Assembly (NCBI GenBank): GCA_018059515.1
Contig: JAGOXU010000005.1
Location: 1 to 35,165, forward strand
Direction: 5' to 3'
Source: Ignavibacterium sp.
GTDB taxonomy: Bacteria; Bacteroidota; Ignavibacteria; Ignavibacteriales; Ignavibacteriaceae
DNA: 35,165 nucleotides
Shown here: in pieces, positions 25,131 through 33,064 of the stretch
Position numbering within the stretch: position 1 is the stretch's first letter
How the letters are laid out: each line of letters begins with the position of its first letter
Notes under the pieces: generated by a model
The model's input: the letters and a program-made list of their open reading frames with translations, nothing else
Told to the model about the DNA's origin: nothing
Databases searched by the model: none
Program-made: the position numbers and the translations under genes

Positions 25131-26282
25131 TTACTCGTCCACCTTCCACTTGCCATTATCTTTTATTGCGTATCTGCCGATAATCATTTTTTGTATTTCG
25201 TTTGTTCCCTCAAATATTTTTAATATTCGTGCATCACGGTAATATCTTTCTAACGGCAATTCACGACTAAATCCCATTCCGCCGTGTATTTGTAAAGCTT
25301 TGTCTGCAATTTCTGCCATAGACTCAGAGCAGAACAGTTTAACAATTGCTGCTTCGTTTGCAATATCTTTTTTAAGATCATAATTATTCGCGGTGCGGTA
25401 AACAATGCTTTCCATGGGATAAATTTTTGCGGCAATTTCTGCAAGCATAAACTGTACAGCCTGAAACTTTGAAATTGATGATCCAAATTGTTTACGTTGT
25501 TTTGCATAAACTGTAGAAAGTTCAAACAATTCTTTTGAAGCACCAAGACACCCCGCACCAAGTCCAATTCTACCTGCATCAAGAGTTTGCATCGCAATTA
25601 AAAATCCTTTTCCATCCTGCCCGAGCAAGTTTTCTTTTGGTATCTCAACATCTTCAAAAGTTATTGTATTCGTTACACTACCTCTAATTCCGAGTTTTTT
25701 CTCTTTTGGTCCAACTGTAATTCCTGGTGTATCAGCATCAACAACAAAACCACTAATTCCTTTTTCAGTTCTTGCAAAAACTGAAAACACATTTGCAATG
25801 CCTGCGTTTGTAATCCAGACTTTATTGCCGTTTAAAATCCATTTATCGCCCTTAAGTTCAGCTTTGGTAGTAAGATTAAAAGTATCCGAACCTGCACCTG
25901 CTTCAGTTAAAGCAAATGCCGCTATTTTTTCACCCGAAGTAAGTTGAGGAAGATATTTTCTTTTTATTGATTCAGATCCGCCAAGATAAATTGCATTTGT
26001 TCCTATCGATTGATGTGCACCTATAAAAGTTGCAGTTGAATTGCAGGCTCTTGTCATTTCTTCCTGCAAAAGGCAATAACCAAATTCGCCAAAACCACCG
26101 CCGCCATATTCTTCAGGAAAAGCAACACCAAGAAAACCCATTTCTGCAATTTTTTTGATAAGAACTTTTGGAATTTCTTCATCCTCATCTATTTTTTGAG
26201 CTAACGGTCTTACTTCACCATCTACAAATTCCTTTACCAAACCACGCAGCATTTTCTGTTCATCCGTTAAATTGAAGTTCAT
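25131..26282 (-). CDS. Acyl-CoA dehydrogenase
   Basis: This flavoprotein oxidises acyl-CoA to enoyl-CoA and passes electrons to ETF. The 383 residues match short/medium-chain family members. Signatures are A-F-A-L-T-E-A-G-A-G-S-D near residue 124 (FAD and substrate contact) and W-I-T-N-A-G near 157. R-K-Q-F-G-S-S-I-S-K-F-Q follows near 262, then Q-I-H-G-G-M-G-F near 335. The catalytic Glu lies in I-F-E-G-T-N-E-I-Q near 360. ATG 26282 is a good start. Chain-length preference cannot be read reliably. A membrane FeS protein likely to accept ETF electrons is encoded nearby at 27838-29838. Confidence 0.95.
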   Translation of the reverse strand: MNFNLTDEQKMLRGLVKEFVDGEVRPLAQKIDEDEEIPKVLIKKIAEMGFLGVAFPEEYGGGGFGEFGYCLLQEEMTRACNSTATFIGAHQSIGTNAIYLGGSESIKRKYLPQLTSGEKIAAFALTEAGAGSDTFNLTTKAELKGDKWILNGNKVWITNAGIANVFSVFARTEKGISGFVVDADTPGITVGPKEKKLGIRGSVTNTITFEDVEIPKENLLGQDGKGFLIAMQTLDAGRIGLGAGCLGASKELFELSTVYAKQRKQFGSSISKFQAVQFMLAEIAAKIYPMESIVYRTANNYDLKKDIANEAAIVKLFCSESMAEIADKALQIHGGMGFSRELPLERYYRDARILKIFEGTNEIQKMIIGRYAIKDNGKWKVDE

Positions 26283-26433
26283 TTAAGCCTCTAAATTTGA
26301 ATTTTCTAATAAATTTTAATTGCTAAATGTGAAAATACGTTAAAAATCAAACAATATTTGGATTAAAATTATTTTTCTGCAAAATCTTCAAAAATATTGA
26401 CTTTTCTAACATAATTGCTCATATTTCAAACCA

Positions 26434-27270
26434 ATGAACAAAGAATTTAGGCTAAAAACCAAAGAAGGGGATTTTCTTAATATCACCGCCTATGGTTTTG
26501 AAAATATTGATTCAGCACCATGCTTAATATTTGTTCATGGTTTCAAAGGTTTTATGGATTGGGGCTTCTTTCCACACGCTGCAAAACACTTTGCAGACAA
26601 AGGTTATTTCGTTCTTTCATTTAATTTTTCGCATAATGGAATTGGTGAACTAAAAACTGAGTTTACTGAGTTAGATAAATTTGCTAAAAATACAGTTTCA
26701 TTAGAAATATCAGAGTTAGTGCAAGTTATTAACGCTTATCAAAATGGATTTTTTAATAAAAACATTTTTGGTAAGATTTGCTTGATAGGGCACAGTCGTG
26801 GCGGTGGAGTTGTGATTTTAAGCAGTTTGATTGAAAAGGTTGATGCTTATGTTATTTGGTCATCGGTTGCTAATTTTGATAGATACACAGAACATCAAAA
26901 AAACGAATGGCGGAAGATTGGATATTTTGAAGCGTTAAATTCTCGCACAAATCAAATGATGCGAATGAATGTTGAGGCGCTTGAAGATGTCGAGTCAAAT
27001 AAAAATAGCTCACTAAGTATTGAAAAAGCAGTTAAAGGATTAGATAAACCTTTGCTCATTGTTCATGGTGAGCAGGATTTAACCGTTCCGGTTGCTGAAG
27101 GCGAAAAGATTTTTGATTGGAGCGATAAAGTAATATCCAAATTTGAAATGATTCCTGCCGCAGGACATACATTTGATATTGTTCATCCGTTTGCCGGAAG
27201 TAATAAAAAGTTTGATTTAGTACTTTCAAAAACAGAAGATTTTTTAAATAAAGTATTATTGAAATTATAA
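26434..27270 (+). CDS. Alpha/beta hydrolase (serine esterase-like)
   Basis: The cytoplasmic 278-residue hydrolase has no signal peptide. The oxyanion-hole region is F-V-H-G-F-K-G-F-M-D-W-G near residue 32. The nucleophile elbow is G-H-S-R-G-G-G with Ser near 121. The acid lies in H-G-E-Q-D-L-T-V-P near 214 and the catalytic His in A-A-G-H-T-F-D near 243. Together these give a complete triad in the family order. The substrate is unknown; related proteins act as esterases or acyl-peptide-like hydrolases. It diverges from the acyl-CoA dehydrogenase gene across a 151-base AT-rich gap in which I see no convincing promoter. The left end of a transposase unit lies only four bases after its stop. Confidence 0.88.
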   Translation: MNKEFRLKTKEGDFLNITAYGFENIDSAPCLIFVHGFKGFMDWGFFPHAAKHFADKGYFVLSFNFSHNGIGELKTEFTELDKFAKNTVSLEISELVQVINAYQNGFFNKNIFGKICLIGHSRGGGVVILSSLIEKVDAYVIWSSVANFDRYTEHQKNEWRKIGYFEALNSRTNQMMRMNVEALEDVESNKNSSLSIEKAVKGLDKPLLIVHGEQDLTVPVAEGEKIFDWSDKVISKFEMIPAAGHTFDIVHPFAGSNKKFDLVLSKTEDFLNKVLLKL

Positions 27271-27281
27271 AGAAATAATTG

Positions 27282-27301
27282 CCACGACCTTTAGGTCGTG
27301 G
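27282..27301. repeat. Left outer REP-like palindrome
   Basis: A 9-bp perfect stem (CCACGACCT/AGGTCGTGG) encloses a 2-base centre. It is 12 bases downstream of the hydrolase stop and could also end its transcript. Confidence 0.8.
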
Positions 27302-27343
27302 AAAAAGGTAAAACAAAATACACGGCTTTAGCCAAAAGAAAAG

Positions 27344-27766
27344 ATGCCCTTTACTAAAATTTGGATACATGTAATCTGGTCTACTAAGAACAGAGAAAAG
27401 ATAATATCTCAAGAATTAAAACCATTACTTCTTGAACATATTGTTGAAAACGCAAAACATAAAGGGATATTTATCAAAGTCATAAATTGTATGAGTGATC
27501 ATATCCATTTATTGATTTCACTTGGGCGAGAGCAATCAATTAGTACAGTTGTTATGTTGATAAAAGGTGAATCTTCGCATTGGGTAAATAAGGAGAAATT
27601 GCTCAAGTGTAAATTTGAATGGCAAGATGAATATATTGCTATTTCTGTAAGTGAATCATTGGTTGAAAAAGTGTTCGATTATATTAAAAATCAGGACGAG
27701 CATCATAAAGTTAAAAGTTTTGAAGAAGAATATAATCTATTCGTAAAAAAGTATAATTTTGGCTAA
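27344..27766 (+). CDS. Y1 (HUH) transposase, REP-associated/IS200-like
   Basis: The 140-residue protein is a single Y1_Tnp domain that nicks and joins single-stranded DNA. The HUH metal motif is D-H-I-H-L-L-I-S near residue 53. The catalytic Tyr is in the C-terminal helix F-D-Y-I-K-N-Q-D-E-H-H near 113. The opening (F-T-K-I-W-I-H-V-I-W-S-T-K-N-R) and K-F-E-W-Q-D-E-Y are also usual. All key residues are present and the length is full, so it looks functional. ATG 27344 follows an inner palindrome, and the TAA stop is embedded in the matching palindrome at the other end. No TnpB/IscB-like partner gene is present. Confidence 0.92.
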   Translation: MPFTKIWIHVIWSTKNREKIISQELKPLLLEHIVENAKHKGIFIKVINCMSDHIHLLISLGREQSISTVVMLIKGESSHWVNKEKLLKCKFEWQDEYIAISVSESLVEKVFDYIKNQDEHHKVKSFEEEYNLFVKKYNFG

Positions 27767-27792
27767 AGCCAAGTATTGTTAATACTAATCAT

Positions 27793-27812
27793 CCACGACC
27801 TAAAGGTCGTGG
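27793..27812. repeat. Right outer REP-like palindrome
   Basis: This is the exact reverse complement of the left outer palindrome, ending 25 bases before the next gene. Transcripts of the downstream electron-transfer gene coming from the left would have to cross it. Confidence 0.8.
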
Positions 27813-27837
27813 CAATTATAAAATTAAATAGTTTTTT

Positions 27838-29838
27838 ATGGAATTAAAAAACATAATTTTTATCATAGTTTTTTTAGCTACGTTTGGATTTTTTGCTTAC
27901 AGTGTAAATAATCTGATTAAATATATTAAAGTTGCCAAAAAGAAGGATGATAGATTTGATAACATCCCAACAAGGTTAAAGAATGTTTGGAATATTGCAT
28001 TTGCACAAACCAAACTTTTACGAGAACCTGTTGCGGGTACGCTCCATCTTTTAATTTTTTGGGGATTTGTTCTTTTTATTTTTGCTGTTTTAGAAACTAT
28101 CATTCAAGGTTTTTATTCACCGTTTTCACTTTCAGCGCTTGGACCTGTTTATTCGCTTATAACGATTGTGCAGGATTTATTTGGTCTTTTGGTAATTATA
28201 TCAATTTTGATTTCTCTTTACAGAAGATTCATCCAAAAAGTGCCAAGATTGGATGTTGAGACACATGGTAAATTGGATGCAGCGTTTATTCTTTTATTGA
28301 TTTTGTTTATTGTTGTTGCGATGTACGGACAGAATGCAGCGGGTTTTGCAAATAACGGAATGGCTTATCATAAATATGAGTTGAGACCTGTTTCATCTTT
28401 TTTAAGCGGAATTTTATTTGCAGGACAAACATCAACAACAAATTTTCTGTATGAGTTTTTCTGGTGGATGCATATAATTTTGATATTTATATTCTTAAAT
28501 TATCTGCCGTATTCAAAACATTTGCATGTTTTAACATCGATTCTTAATGTTTACTTTGCAAATCTTGATCCGGTTAGAAACACTTTAAAAAAGTTAAATC
28601 TTGATGATGAAAATGCTGAAACTTTTGGGGCTGCAGATATCGACCAGTTATCCTGGAAGCAAATTTTAGATGGATATTCCTGCACAGAATGCGGAAGATG
28701 CACAGCCGCTTGTCCCGCAAACATTGTTGGAAAATCTTTATCGCCAAAAGAAATAATTGTTGATATTAGAAAACGCACGTTTGATAAAGCTCCATTAATT
28801 GTTGCAGGAGTAACTGAAGGTGAACTTTTTGAAAAAACACTTGTTCATAATTATGTAACAGATACTGCTCTTTGGGAATGTACAACTTGTATGGCTTGCG
28901 TTCAGGAATGTCCGATAATGATTGAACATTTAGATTCAATTGTTGATATGAGAAGAGATTTAGTTTTAACTGAATCTGAATTTCCGGCAGGTTTAAATCC
29001 TGTATTTAAGAGTTTGGAAACTAACTTTAGCCCTTGGGCTTTTAATCCTGCAGATAGAGCAGAATGGGCTGATGGAATGAATATCAAATCTTTGTCTGAA
29101 GATAAAGATGGTGAAGTTTTATTTTGGGTTGGTTGCGCTGGTTCATTTGATGACAGATACAAAAAAGTTTCAAAAGCATTTGCAACGATTATGCAAAAAG
29201 CAGGTGTTGATTTTAGAATTTTAGGCACTGAAGAAAAATGTAATGGCGATACGGCAAGAAGACTTGGTAATGAATATCTTGCTCAAATGATGATGCAGGA
29301 AAATGTGGAAACTTTAAATGGTTATGGTGTTAAAAAAATCGTAACTGCTTGTCCGCATTGTTTTCACTCATTAAAAAATGAGTATCCACAATTTGGCGGC
29401 AACTTTGAAGTAAAACATCATACACAATTTATTGAAGAATTGTTATCTGATGGAAAAATCCAACTGAACAAAGAATCTGAAAAACATAAAGTTACGTATC
29501 ACGATTCTTGTTATCTTGGCAGATACAACGATGTTTATGATGCACCAAGAAAATCTTTATCCGAAGTTGCAGGAATAGATTTAGTTGAGATGGAACGAAA
29601 TAAAAGTCGTGGATTTTGCTGTGGTGCAGGCGGCGGCAGAATGTTCCTTGAAGATGAAGAAGGCGGGCGAATAAATGAAGAACGCGCCAGAGAAGCTTTA
29701 AGTACAAATGCTGATACAATCGCTTCAGCCTGTCCGTTTTGCATGACAATGATGACAGACGGTGTAAAGCATCACGAAAAATCTGAAGTAGTAGTAGTAA
29801 AAGATATTGCAGAAATAATACTGGAAAACATTAATTAA
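27838..29838 (+). CDS. Membrane FeS oxidoreductase, ETF:menaquinone oxidoreductase-like (NarI + ferredoxin + CCG domains)
   Basis: This 666-residue fusion has several membrane segments in residues 1-235, resembling the cytochrome b/NarI gamma subunit with His residues for heme. Two [4Fe-4S] motifs follow: C-T-E-C-G-R-C-T-A-A-C-P from residue 282 and C-T-T-C-M-A-C-V-Q-E-C-P near 348. Two cysteine-rich CCG-type (DUF224/HdrD-like) modules come last, with C-A-G-S...C-N-G-D...C-P-H-C and H-D-S-C-Y-L-G...F-C-C-G-A-G-G-G...C-P-F-C. The first module has C-N-G in place of C-C-G. The family passes electrons between soluble donors and the quinone pool; proteins of this layout beside acyl-CoA dehydrogenases are proposed to oxidise reduced ETF. 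HdrD or DsrK-type roles are alternatives. Confidence 0.85.
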   Translation: MELKNIIFIIVFLATFGFFAYSVNNLIKYIKVAKKKDDRFDNIPTRLKNVWNIAFAQTKLLREPVAGTLHLLIFWGFVLFIFAVLETIIQGFYSPFSLSALGPVYSLITIVQDLFGLLVIISILISLYRRFIQKVPRLDVETHGKLDAAFILLLILFIVVAMYGQNAAGFANNGMAYHKYELRPVSSFLSGILFAGQTSTTNFLYEFFWWMHIILIFIFLNYLPYSKHLHVLTSILNVYFANLDPVRNTLKKLNLDDENAETFGAADIDQLSWKQILDGYSCTECGRCTAACPANIVGKSLSPKEIIVDIRKRTFDKAPLIVAGVTEGELFEKTLVHNYVTDTALWECTTCMACVQECPIMIEHLDSIVDMRRDLVLTESEFPAGLNPVFKSLETNFSPWAFNPADRAEWADGMNIKSLSEDKDGEVLFWVGCAGSFDDRYKKVSKAFATIMQKAGVDFRILGTEEKCNGDTARRLGNEYLAQMMMQENVETLNGYGVKKIVTACPHCFHSLKNEYPQFGGNFEVKHHTQFIEELLSDGKIQLNKESEKHKVTYHDSCYLGRYNDVYDAPRKSLSEVAGIDLVEMERNKSRGFCCGAGGGRMFLEDEEGGRINEERAREALSTNADTIASACPFCMTMMTDGVKHHEKSEVVVVKDIAEIILENIN

Positions 29839-29855
29839 TTCATTAACACAATCAT

Positions 29856-29862
29856 AGGAGGT
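29856..29862 (+). promoter_or_regulatory. Consensus Shine-Dalgarno of the H1-like gene
   Basis: AGGAGGT sits four bases before ATG 29867. Most genes in this window have weak or no such site, so strong translation of this small protein is implied. Confidence 0.75.
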
Positions 29863-29866
29863 TCTC

Positions 29867-30058
29867 ATGGAAAAATTCGATCAATTAGTACAGTTCGTTC
29901 AAAGTCTGGAAGTTGATTTCCAAAAATTTTATGTGAAAGAACAAGCTGCTGCAGGTACACGTGTGCGCAAAGGCTTAAGCGATCTCAGAAAATTATGTCA
30001 GGAAATCAGAAATAACGTTCAAGACGTTAAAGCTGAAAGAAAAGCTCCTAAAGTATAA
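29867..30058 (+). CDS. Histone H1-like small protein (Hc1 family)
   Basis: This small 63-residue protein is rich in Lys and Arg. It begins M-E-K-F-D-Q-L-V-Q-F-V-Q-S-L-E-V-D-F-Q-K-F-Y, followed by A-A-A-G-T-R-V-R-K-G-L-S-D-L and Q-E-I-R-N-N-V-Q-D-V-K. This matches the short Bacteroidota proteins annotated as histone H1/Hc1-like. They are thought to bind DNA as abundant nucleoid proteins; the family link is by sequence pattern, and binding is inferred. The gene starts 28 bases after the electron-transfer gene and ends before a terminator. A strong Shine-Dalgarno suggests high expression. Confidence 0.88.
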   Translation: MEKFDQLVQFVQSLEVDFQKFYVKEQAAAGTRVRKGLSDLRKLCQEIRNNVQDVKAERKAPKV

Positions 30059-30083
30059 GAGCATTCTTTAGCAAAACTTAATT

Positions 30084-30123
30084 AAGGCTGGGTTAGTAAT
30101 AATAGCTCAGCCTTCTTTTGTTT
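30084..30123 (+). terminator. Rho-independent terminator after the H1-like gene
   Basis: The arms 30084-30095 and 30103-30114 form a 12-bp stem with two G-U pairs and a 7-base loop, followed by CTTTTGTTTT. Confidence 0.8.
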
Positions 30124-30251
30124 TGGATAATTTTGTTGTCAAATAATTTTATTCAATTAAATTCTTTATTGTTAAAATAACTCGACAGAAAAAAAAGTCG
30201 TTTGCAAAAATAATTTGGTGAAATAAAAAACTTTGGCTAAGAAATAAAAAT

Positions 30252-30601
30252 GTCCCATTAGGGACAAAATGTTGTTAACAAAAGTATAAAGAAAACATAA
30301 AAGTCCCGTTAGGGACAAAATGTTGTTAACAAAAGTATAAAGAAAACATAAAAGTCCCGTTAGGGACGAAATGTTGTTAACAAAAAGTATAAAGAAAACC
30401 TAAAAGTCCCGTTAGGGACGAAATGTTGTTAACAAAAGTAGAGAGAAAACTTAGAAGTCCCGATAGGGACGAAATGTTGTTAACAAAAGTAGAGAGAAAA
30501 CTTAGAAGTCCCGTTAGGGATGAAATGTTGTTAACAAAAGTATAAAGAAAACATAAAAGTCCCGTTAGGGATGAAATGTTGTTAAAAGTCCCGTTAGGGA
30601 C
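30252..30601. repeat. Tandem array of 51-bp units, each with two dyads
   Basis: Eight hairpin cores of the form GTCCCGTTAGGGAC start at 30252, 30303, 30354, 30406, 30457, 30508, 30559 and 30588. The spacing is 51, 51, 52, 51, 51, 51 and finally 29, so the last unit is cut short. Between cores, units carry a second palindrome, TTGTTAACAA, and one of two A-rich linkers: a TATAAAG type after cores 1, 2, 3 and 6, and a GAGAGAA type after cores 4 and 5. Cores 1 and 5 differ in the loop, and cores 6 and 7 end GGGAT. The array fills most of the 579-base gene-free stretch 30059-30637. The AT-rich part 30126-30251 shows nothing else. Confidence 0.92.
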
Positions 30602-30637
30602 GAAATAAGAAGTTAGATTTTTCAATAAATCCAAAAT

Positions 30638-31804
30638 ATGAAAATCCTAATAATCACAATATCAATTCTATCATTCTTTGTTTTTAATTCTCCATCATCT
30701 TTTAGATTTGATGACGGTAACAGAACTATTCACTCGATAGATAGCTCTGTCACTATCAGCATTTCGGTTGTTGGCGATTTGATGTGTCATTCACCTCAAT
30801 TTCAATACGCACAAATTGCAAAGGATAGTTTTGATTTTTCACCTGTTTATCGCAATGTAAAAAAATATTTAGAATCTTCGGATTTTACATTTGGAAATTT
30901 AGAAACTGTAACTTCAGGTAAATCTGATGGCGGTTATACTGGTTATCCGTTCTTCAATACTCCTTCTTCATACATTACAGCTTTAAAAGATATTGGATTT
31001 GATTTACTTGTAACAGCAAATAATCATTCCTTAGATAGAAAAGAAAAAGGGATTCTAAAAACAATCGATGAAATTGAAAATAGAAATCTTAATTACGTTG
31101 GTACATATAAATCACAACGTGATAGAGATTCAATCCGTATTTTTGATGTTAAAGGGATTAAGATTGCATTCCTTGCTTATTCTTATGGAACAAACGGTAA
31201 TCCAATTCCGGATGGCAAGAATTTTTTAATCAACCTGATTGATTACGAACTGATTGAAAATGATATTCAATCGGCAAGAGAAAACAGTGCGGAATTAGTT
31301 TTGGTTCATTTTCATTTTGGTGAAGAGTATAAACGTGAACCTGTTCAATTTCAAAAAGATGTTGTTGATAAAACAATCGAGCTTGGTGCCGATATAATTA
31401 TTGGCGGACATCCACACGTTTTACAGCCTGTTAATTTTTTCAAAACAAATAATGCAACACTTGATTCTGGATTTGTAGCTTATTCAATGGGTAACTTTTT
31501 TTCAAATCAACAAGACAGATACAAAGATGCAGGGATGATTCTTACAATAGATATCACAAAAGATTTAATGAATAATAATATTGAGATAAAAGAAGTTAAC
31601 TACTTACCAACGTGGGTGTTTAAAGGAAACACTTCCAACGGAAAAGAATATGTAATTATGCCTGCTATCGCAATTTCCGATTCAACAATTACATTATCTA
31701 AAAAAGAAAGTGCAAAGATGAATCAGGCGTTTGATGATACACGTTTTATCATTAATAAATACACAAATAATTACAGATTGAAAGAACGCAGAGATAAGAA
31801 TTGA
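30638..31804 (+). CDS. CapA-family protein (metallophosphatase fold)
   Basis: The 388-residue protein has an N-terminal hydrophobic segment (residues 2-18), so it is secreted or membrane-anchored. It has the CapA/PgsA-type calcineurin-like core: S-V-V-G-D-L-M-C-H near residue 48, G-N-L-E-T near 87, V-T-A-N-N-H-S-L-D near 126, H-F-H-F-G-E-E-Y near 226, I-I-G-G-H-P-H-V-L-Q near 250 and Y-S-M-G-N-F near 283. The family takes part in poly-gamma-glutamate or capsule assembly, but no ligase genes (CapB/CapC) are here, so the true role is open. The ATG lies 36 bases after the last palindrome of the 51-bp array. The MFS gene overlaps its stop. Confidence 0.9.
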   Translation: MKILIITISILSFFVFNSPSSFRFDDGNRTIHSIDSSVTISISVVGDLMCHSPQFQYAQIAKDSFDFSPVYRNVKKYLESSDFTFGNLETVTSGKSDGGYTGYPFFNTPSSYITALKDIGFDLLVTANNHSLDRKEKGILKTIDEIENRNLNYVGTYKSQRDRDSIRIFDVKGIKIAFLAYSYGTNGNPIPDGKNFLINLIDYELIENDIQSARENSAELVLVHFHFGEEYKREPVQFQKDVVDKTIELGADIIIGGHPHVLQPVNFFKTNNATLDSGFVAYSMGNFFSNQQDRYKDAGMILTIDITKDLMNNNIEIKEVNYLPTWVFKGNTSNGKEYVIMPAIAISDSTITLSKKESAKMNQAFDDTRFIINKYTNNYRLKERRDKN

Positions 31805-32994
31805 AGAACAGATCCGCTTTAAGTTTAATTTTTTTAACTGTGTTTATTGATTTACTTGGCTTTGGAATTCTCATCCCGATACTTCCATCTTTTTCAGTAA
31901 AAGAGCTTGGAATTGATGAAGCAGCTATTGGAATTGCAATAGCAATTTATTCATTTATCCAGTTTTTATTTAACCCTATTCTCGGAAAAATATCAGACAA
32001 GCACGGCAGAAAACCTGTAATTGTAGTTTGTCTTTTACTTAACGCTTTGGGATATATTGTTTTTTCGTTTACACATTCATACATAATGCTTTTAGCATCA
32101 AGAATTATTGCCGGAGTTGGCGGCAGCAGTATCGGTGTTGCCCAAGCTTACATTGCCGATGTTACAACACGAAAAGATAGATCAAAAGGTATGGGTTTGA
32201 TTGGCGCAGCTTTCGGGCTTGGATTTGTATTTGGTCCGCTTATGGGCGGATTGTTATCGCCATTGGGATACGCTGTAACAGGTTATGTTGCGGCTGGATT
32301 TTCTTTTATGGCTTTTCTTTCAACAATCTTTTTTCTGCCTGAATCTTTAAAGAAAGATGCAATGATCGAAGCTGCAGCTTCATCAAAAAAAATAAAATTA
32401 TTTGATTTTGCTGCCATGAAAAAAATACTGCAAAAACATGATCTTGCTGTATTAATTCTTTTGTTTTTTATTCTCACTTTTTCTTTTGCAAATATTTACG
32501 GCACTTTTGCTTTGCTTGGATTAAAAGTTTATGGATTTACAGATATGCAAAACGGTTATATGTTTGGTATTATCGGATTAACATCTGCGATTATCCAAGG
32601 TGGATTTATAGGGTACATAAATAAAATGATGTCAAAAAAGAAAATTCTCATTGTCGCATCTTTTATTATAATGATTTCACTTGCGCTTATTCCTTATGCA
32701 GGTTCTTTTTTAGGATTAGCAATTGTGTCTATCGTTTTATCTTATGGTACCGGAACTTTTCAACCGACAGTGCTCAGTTTGATTTCCGAGGTAACAACTG
32801 AAGCAGAGCAGGGAATTACATTAGGATTAAATCAATCGCTCGCATCGTTTGCAAGAGTTTTAGGTCCGCTTTGGGGTGGATTTGCTTTTGAATATTTAGG
32901 TTATCCTTTTCCGTTTTTAACAGGTTCAGCATTTACACTTATCATATTTTTATTAGCAGTTTTTTATTTACCAAAAAAGATTAAGTTGGATTAA
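31801..32994 (+). CDS. MFS transporter, TetA-like drug:proton antiporter family
   Basis: The 397-residue inner-membrane protein has twelve hydrophobic segments. The first holds V-F-I-D-L-L-G-F-G-I-L-I-P-I-L-P, typical of TetA-like exporters. The loop between segments 2 and 3 has the MFS signature G-K-I-S-D-K-H-G-R-K-P. G-V-G-G-S-S-I-G-V-A-Q-A-Y-I-A-D-V and the antiporter-type G-x(8)-G-P-x-x-G-G pattern follow in segment 5. The TTG start at 31801 overlaps the TGA of the capA-like gene by four bases, implying coupling. The exported compound cannot be named; general efflux is likely. Confidence 0.92.
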   Translation: MKNRSALSLIFLTVFIDLLGFGILIPILPSFSVKELGIDEAAIGIAIAIYSFIQFLFNPILGKISDKHGRKPVIVVCLLLNALGYIVFSFTHSYIMLLASRIIAGVGGSSIGVAQAYIADVTTRKDRSKGMGLIGAAFGLGFVFGPLMGGLLSPLGYAVTGYVAAGFSFMAFLSTIFFLPESLKKDAMIEAAASSKKIKLFDFAAMKKILQKHDLAVLILLFFILTFSFANIYGTFALLGLKVYGFTDMQNGYMFGIIGLTSAIIQGGFIGYINKMMSKKKILIVASFIIMISLALIPYAGSFLGLAIVSIVLSYGTGTFQPTVLSLISEVTTEAEQGITLGLNQSLASFARVLGPLWGGFAFEYLGYPFPFLTGSAFTLIIFLLAVFYLPKKIKLD

Positions 32995-33064
32995 ATATTT
33001 ATTGGATATTTCTATTTGAATAAAACAGATTACTATAGAATTTGAAAATCTTATAAGTGCAAAT

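Larger units (their letters stand above)
27275..27819 (+). mobile_element. RAYT/IS200-like transposase unit with nested inverted palindromes
   Basis: The unit is about 545 bp. Its outer 27 bases are perfect inverted copies (27275-27301 and 27793-27819). Each contains a 20-bp near-palindrome: CCACGACCTTTAGGTCGTGG on the left and its reverse complement on the right. Inner palindromes GGCTTTAGCC (27324-27333) and GGCTAAAGCC (27761-27770) are also inversely placed. One Y1 transposase gene fills the middle. Two REP-like hairpins in opposite orientation around a tyrosine transposase are the hallmark of a RAYT unit. Classic IS200/IS605 elements lack true terminal inverted repeats. Confidence 0.8.

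Noticed and set aside
27275-27819. Complete IS605-type element
   Set aside because: There is no TnpB-like gene, and the ends are inverted palindromic copies instead of the asymmetric ends of IS200/IS605.
29492-29749. Overlapping minus-strand frames inside the electron-transfer gene
   Set aside because: They are antisense shadows of the strongly conserved cysteine-rich modules.
30252-30601. CRISPR-like array
   Set aside because: The segments between cores are nearly identical to each other, so they are not spacers, and no cas gene is near.
30377-30634. 85-codon minus-strand open frame with N-N-I-S-S-L repeats
   Set aside because: It is an artefact of the 51-base period (17 codons), which keeps one frame open; there is no start signal and codon use is that of the repeat.
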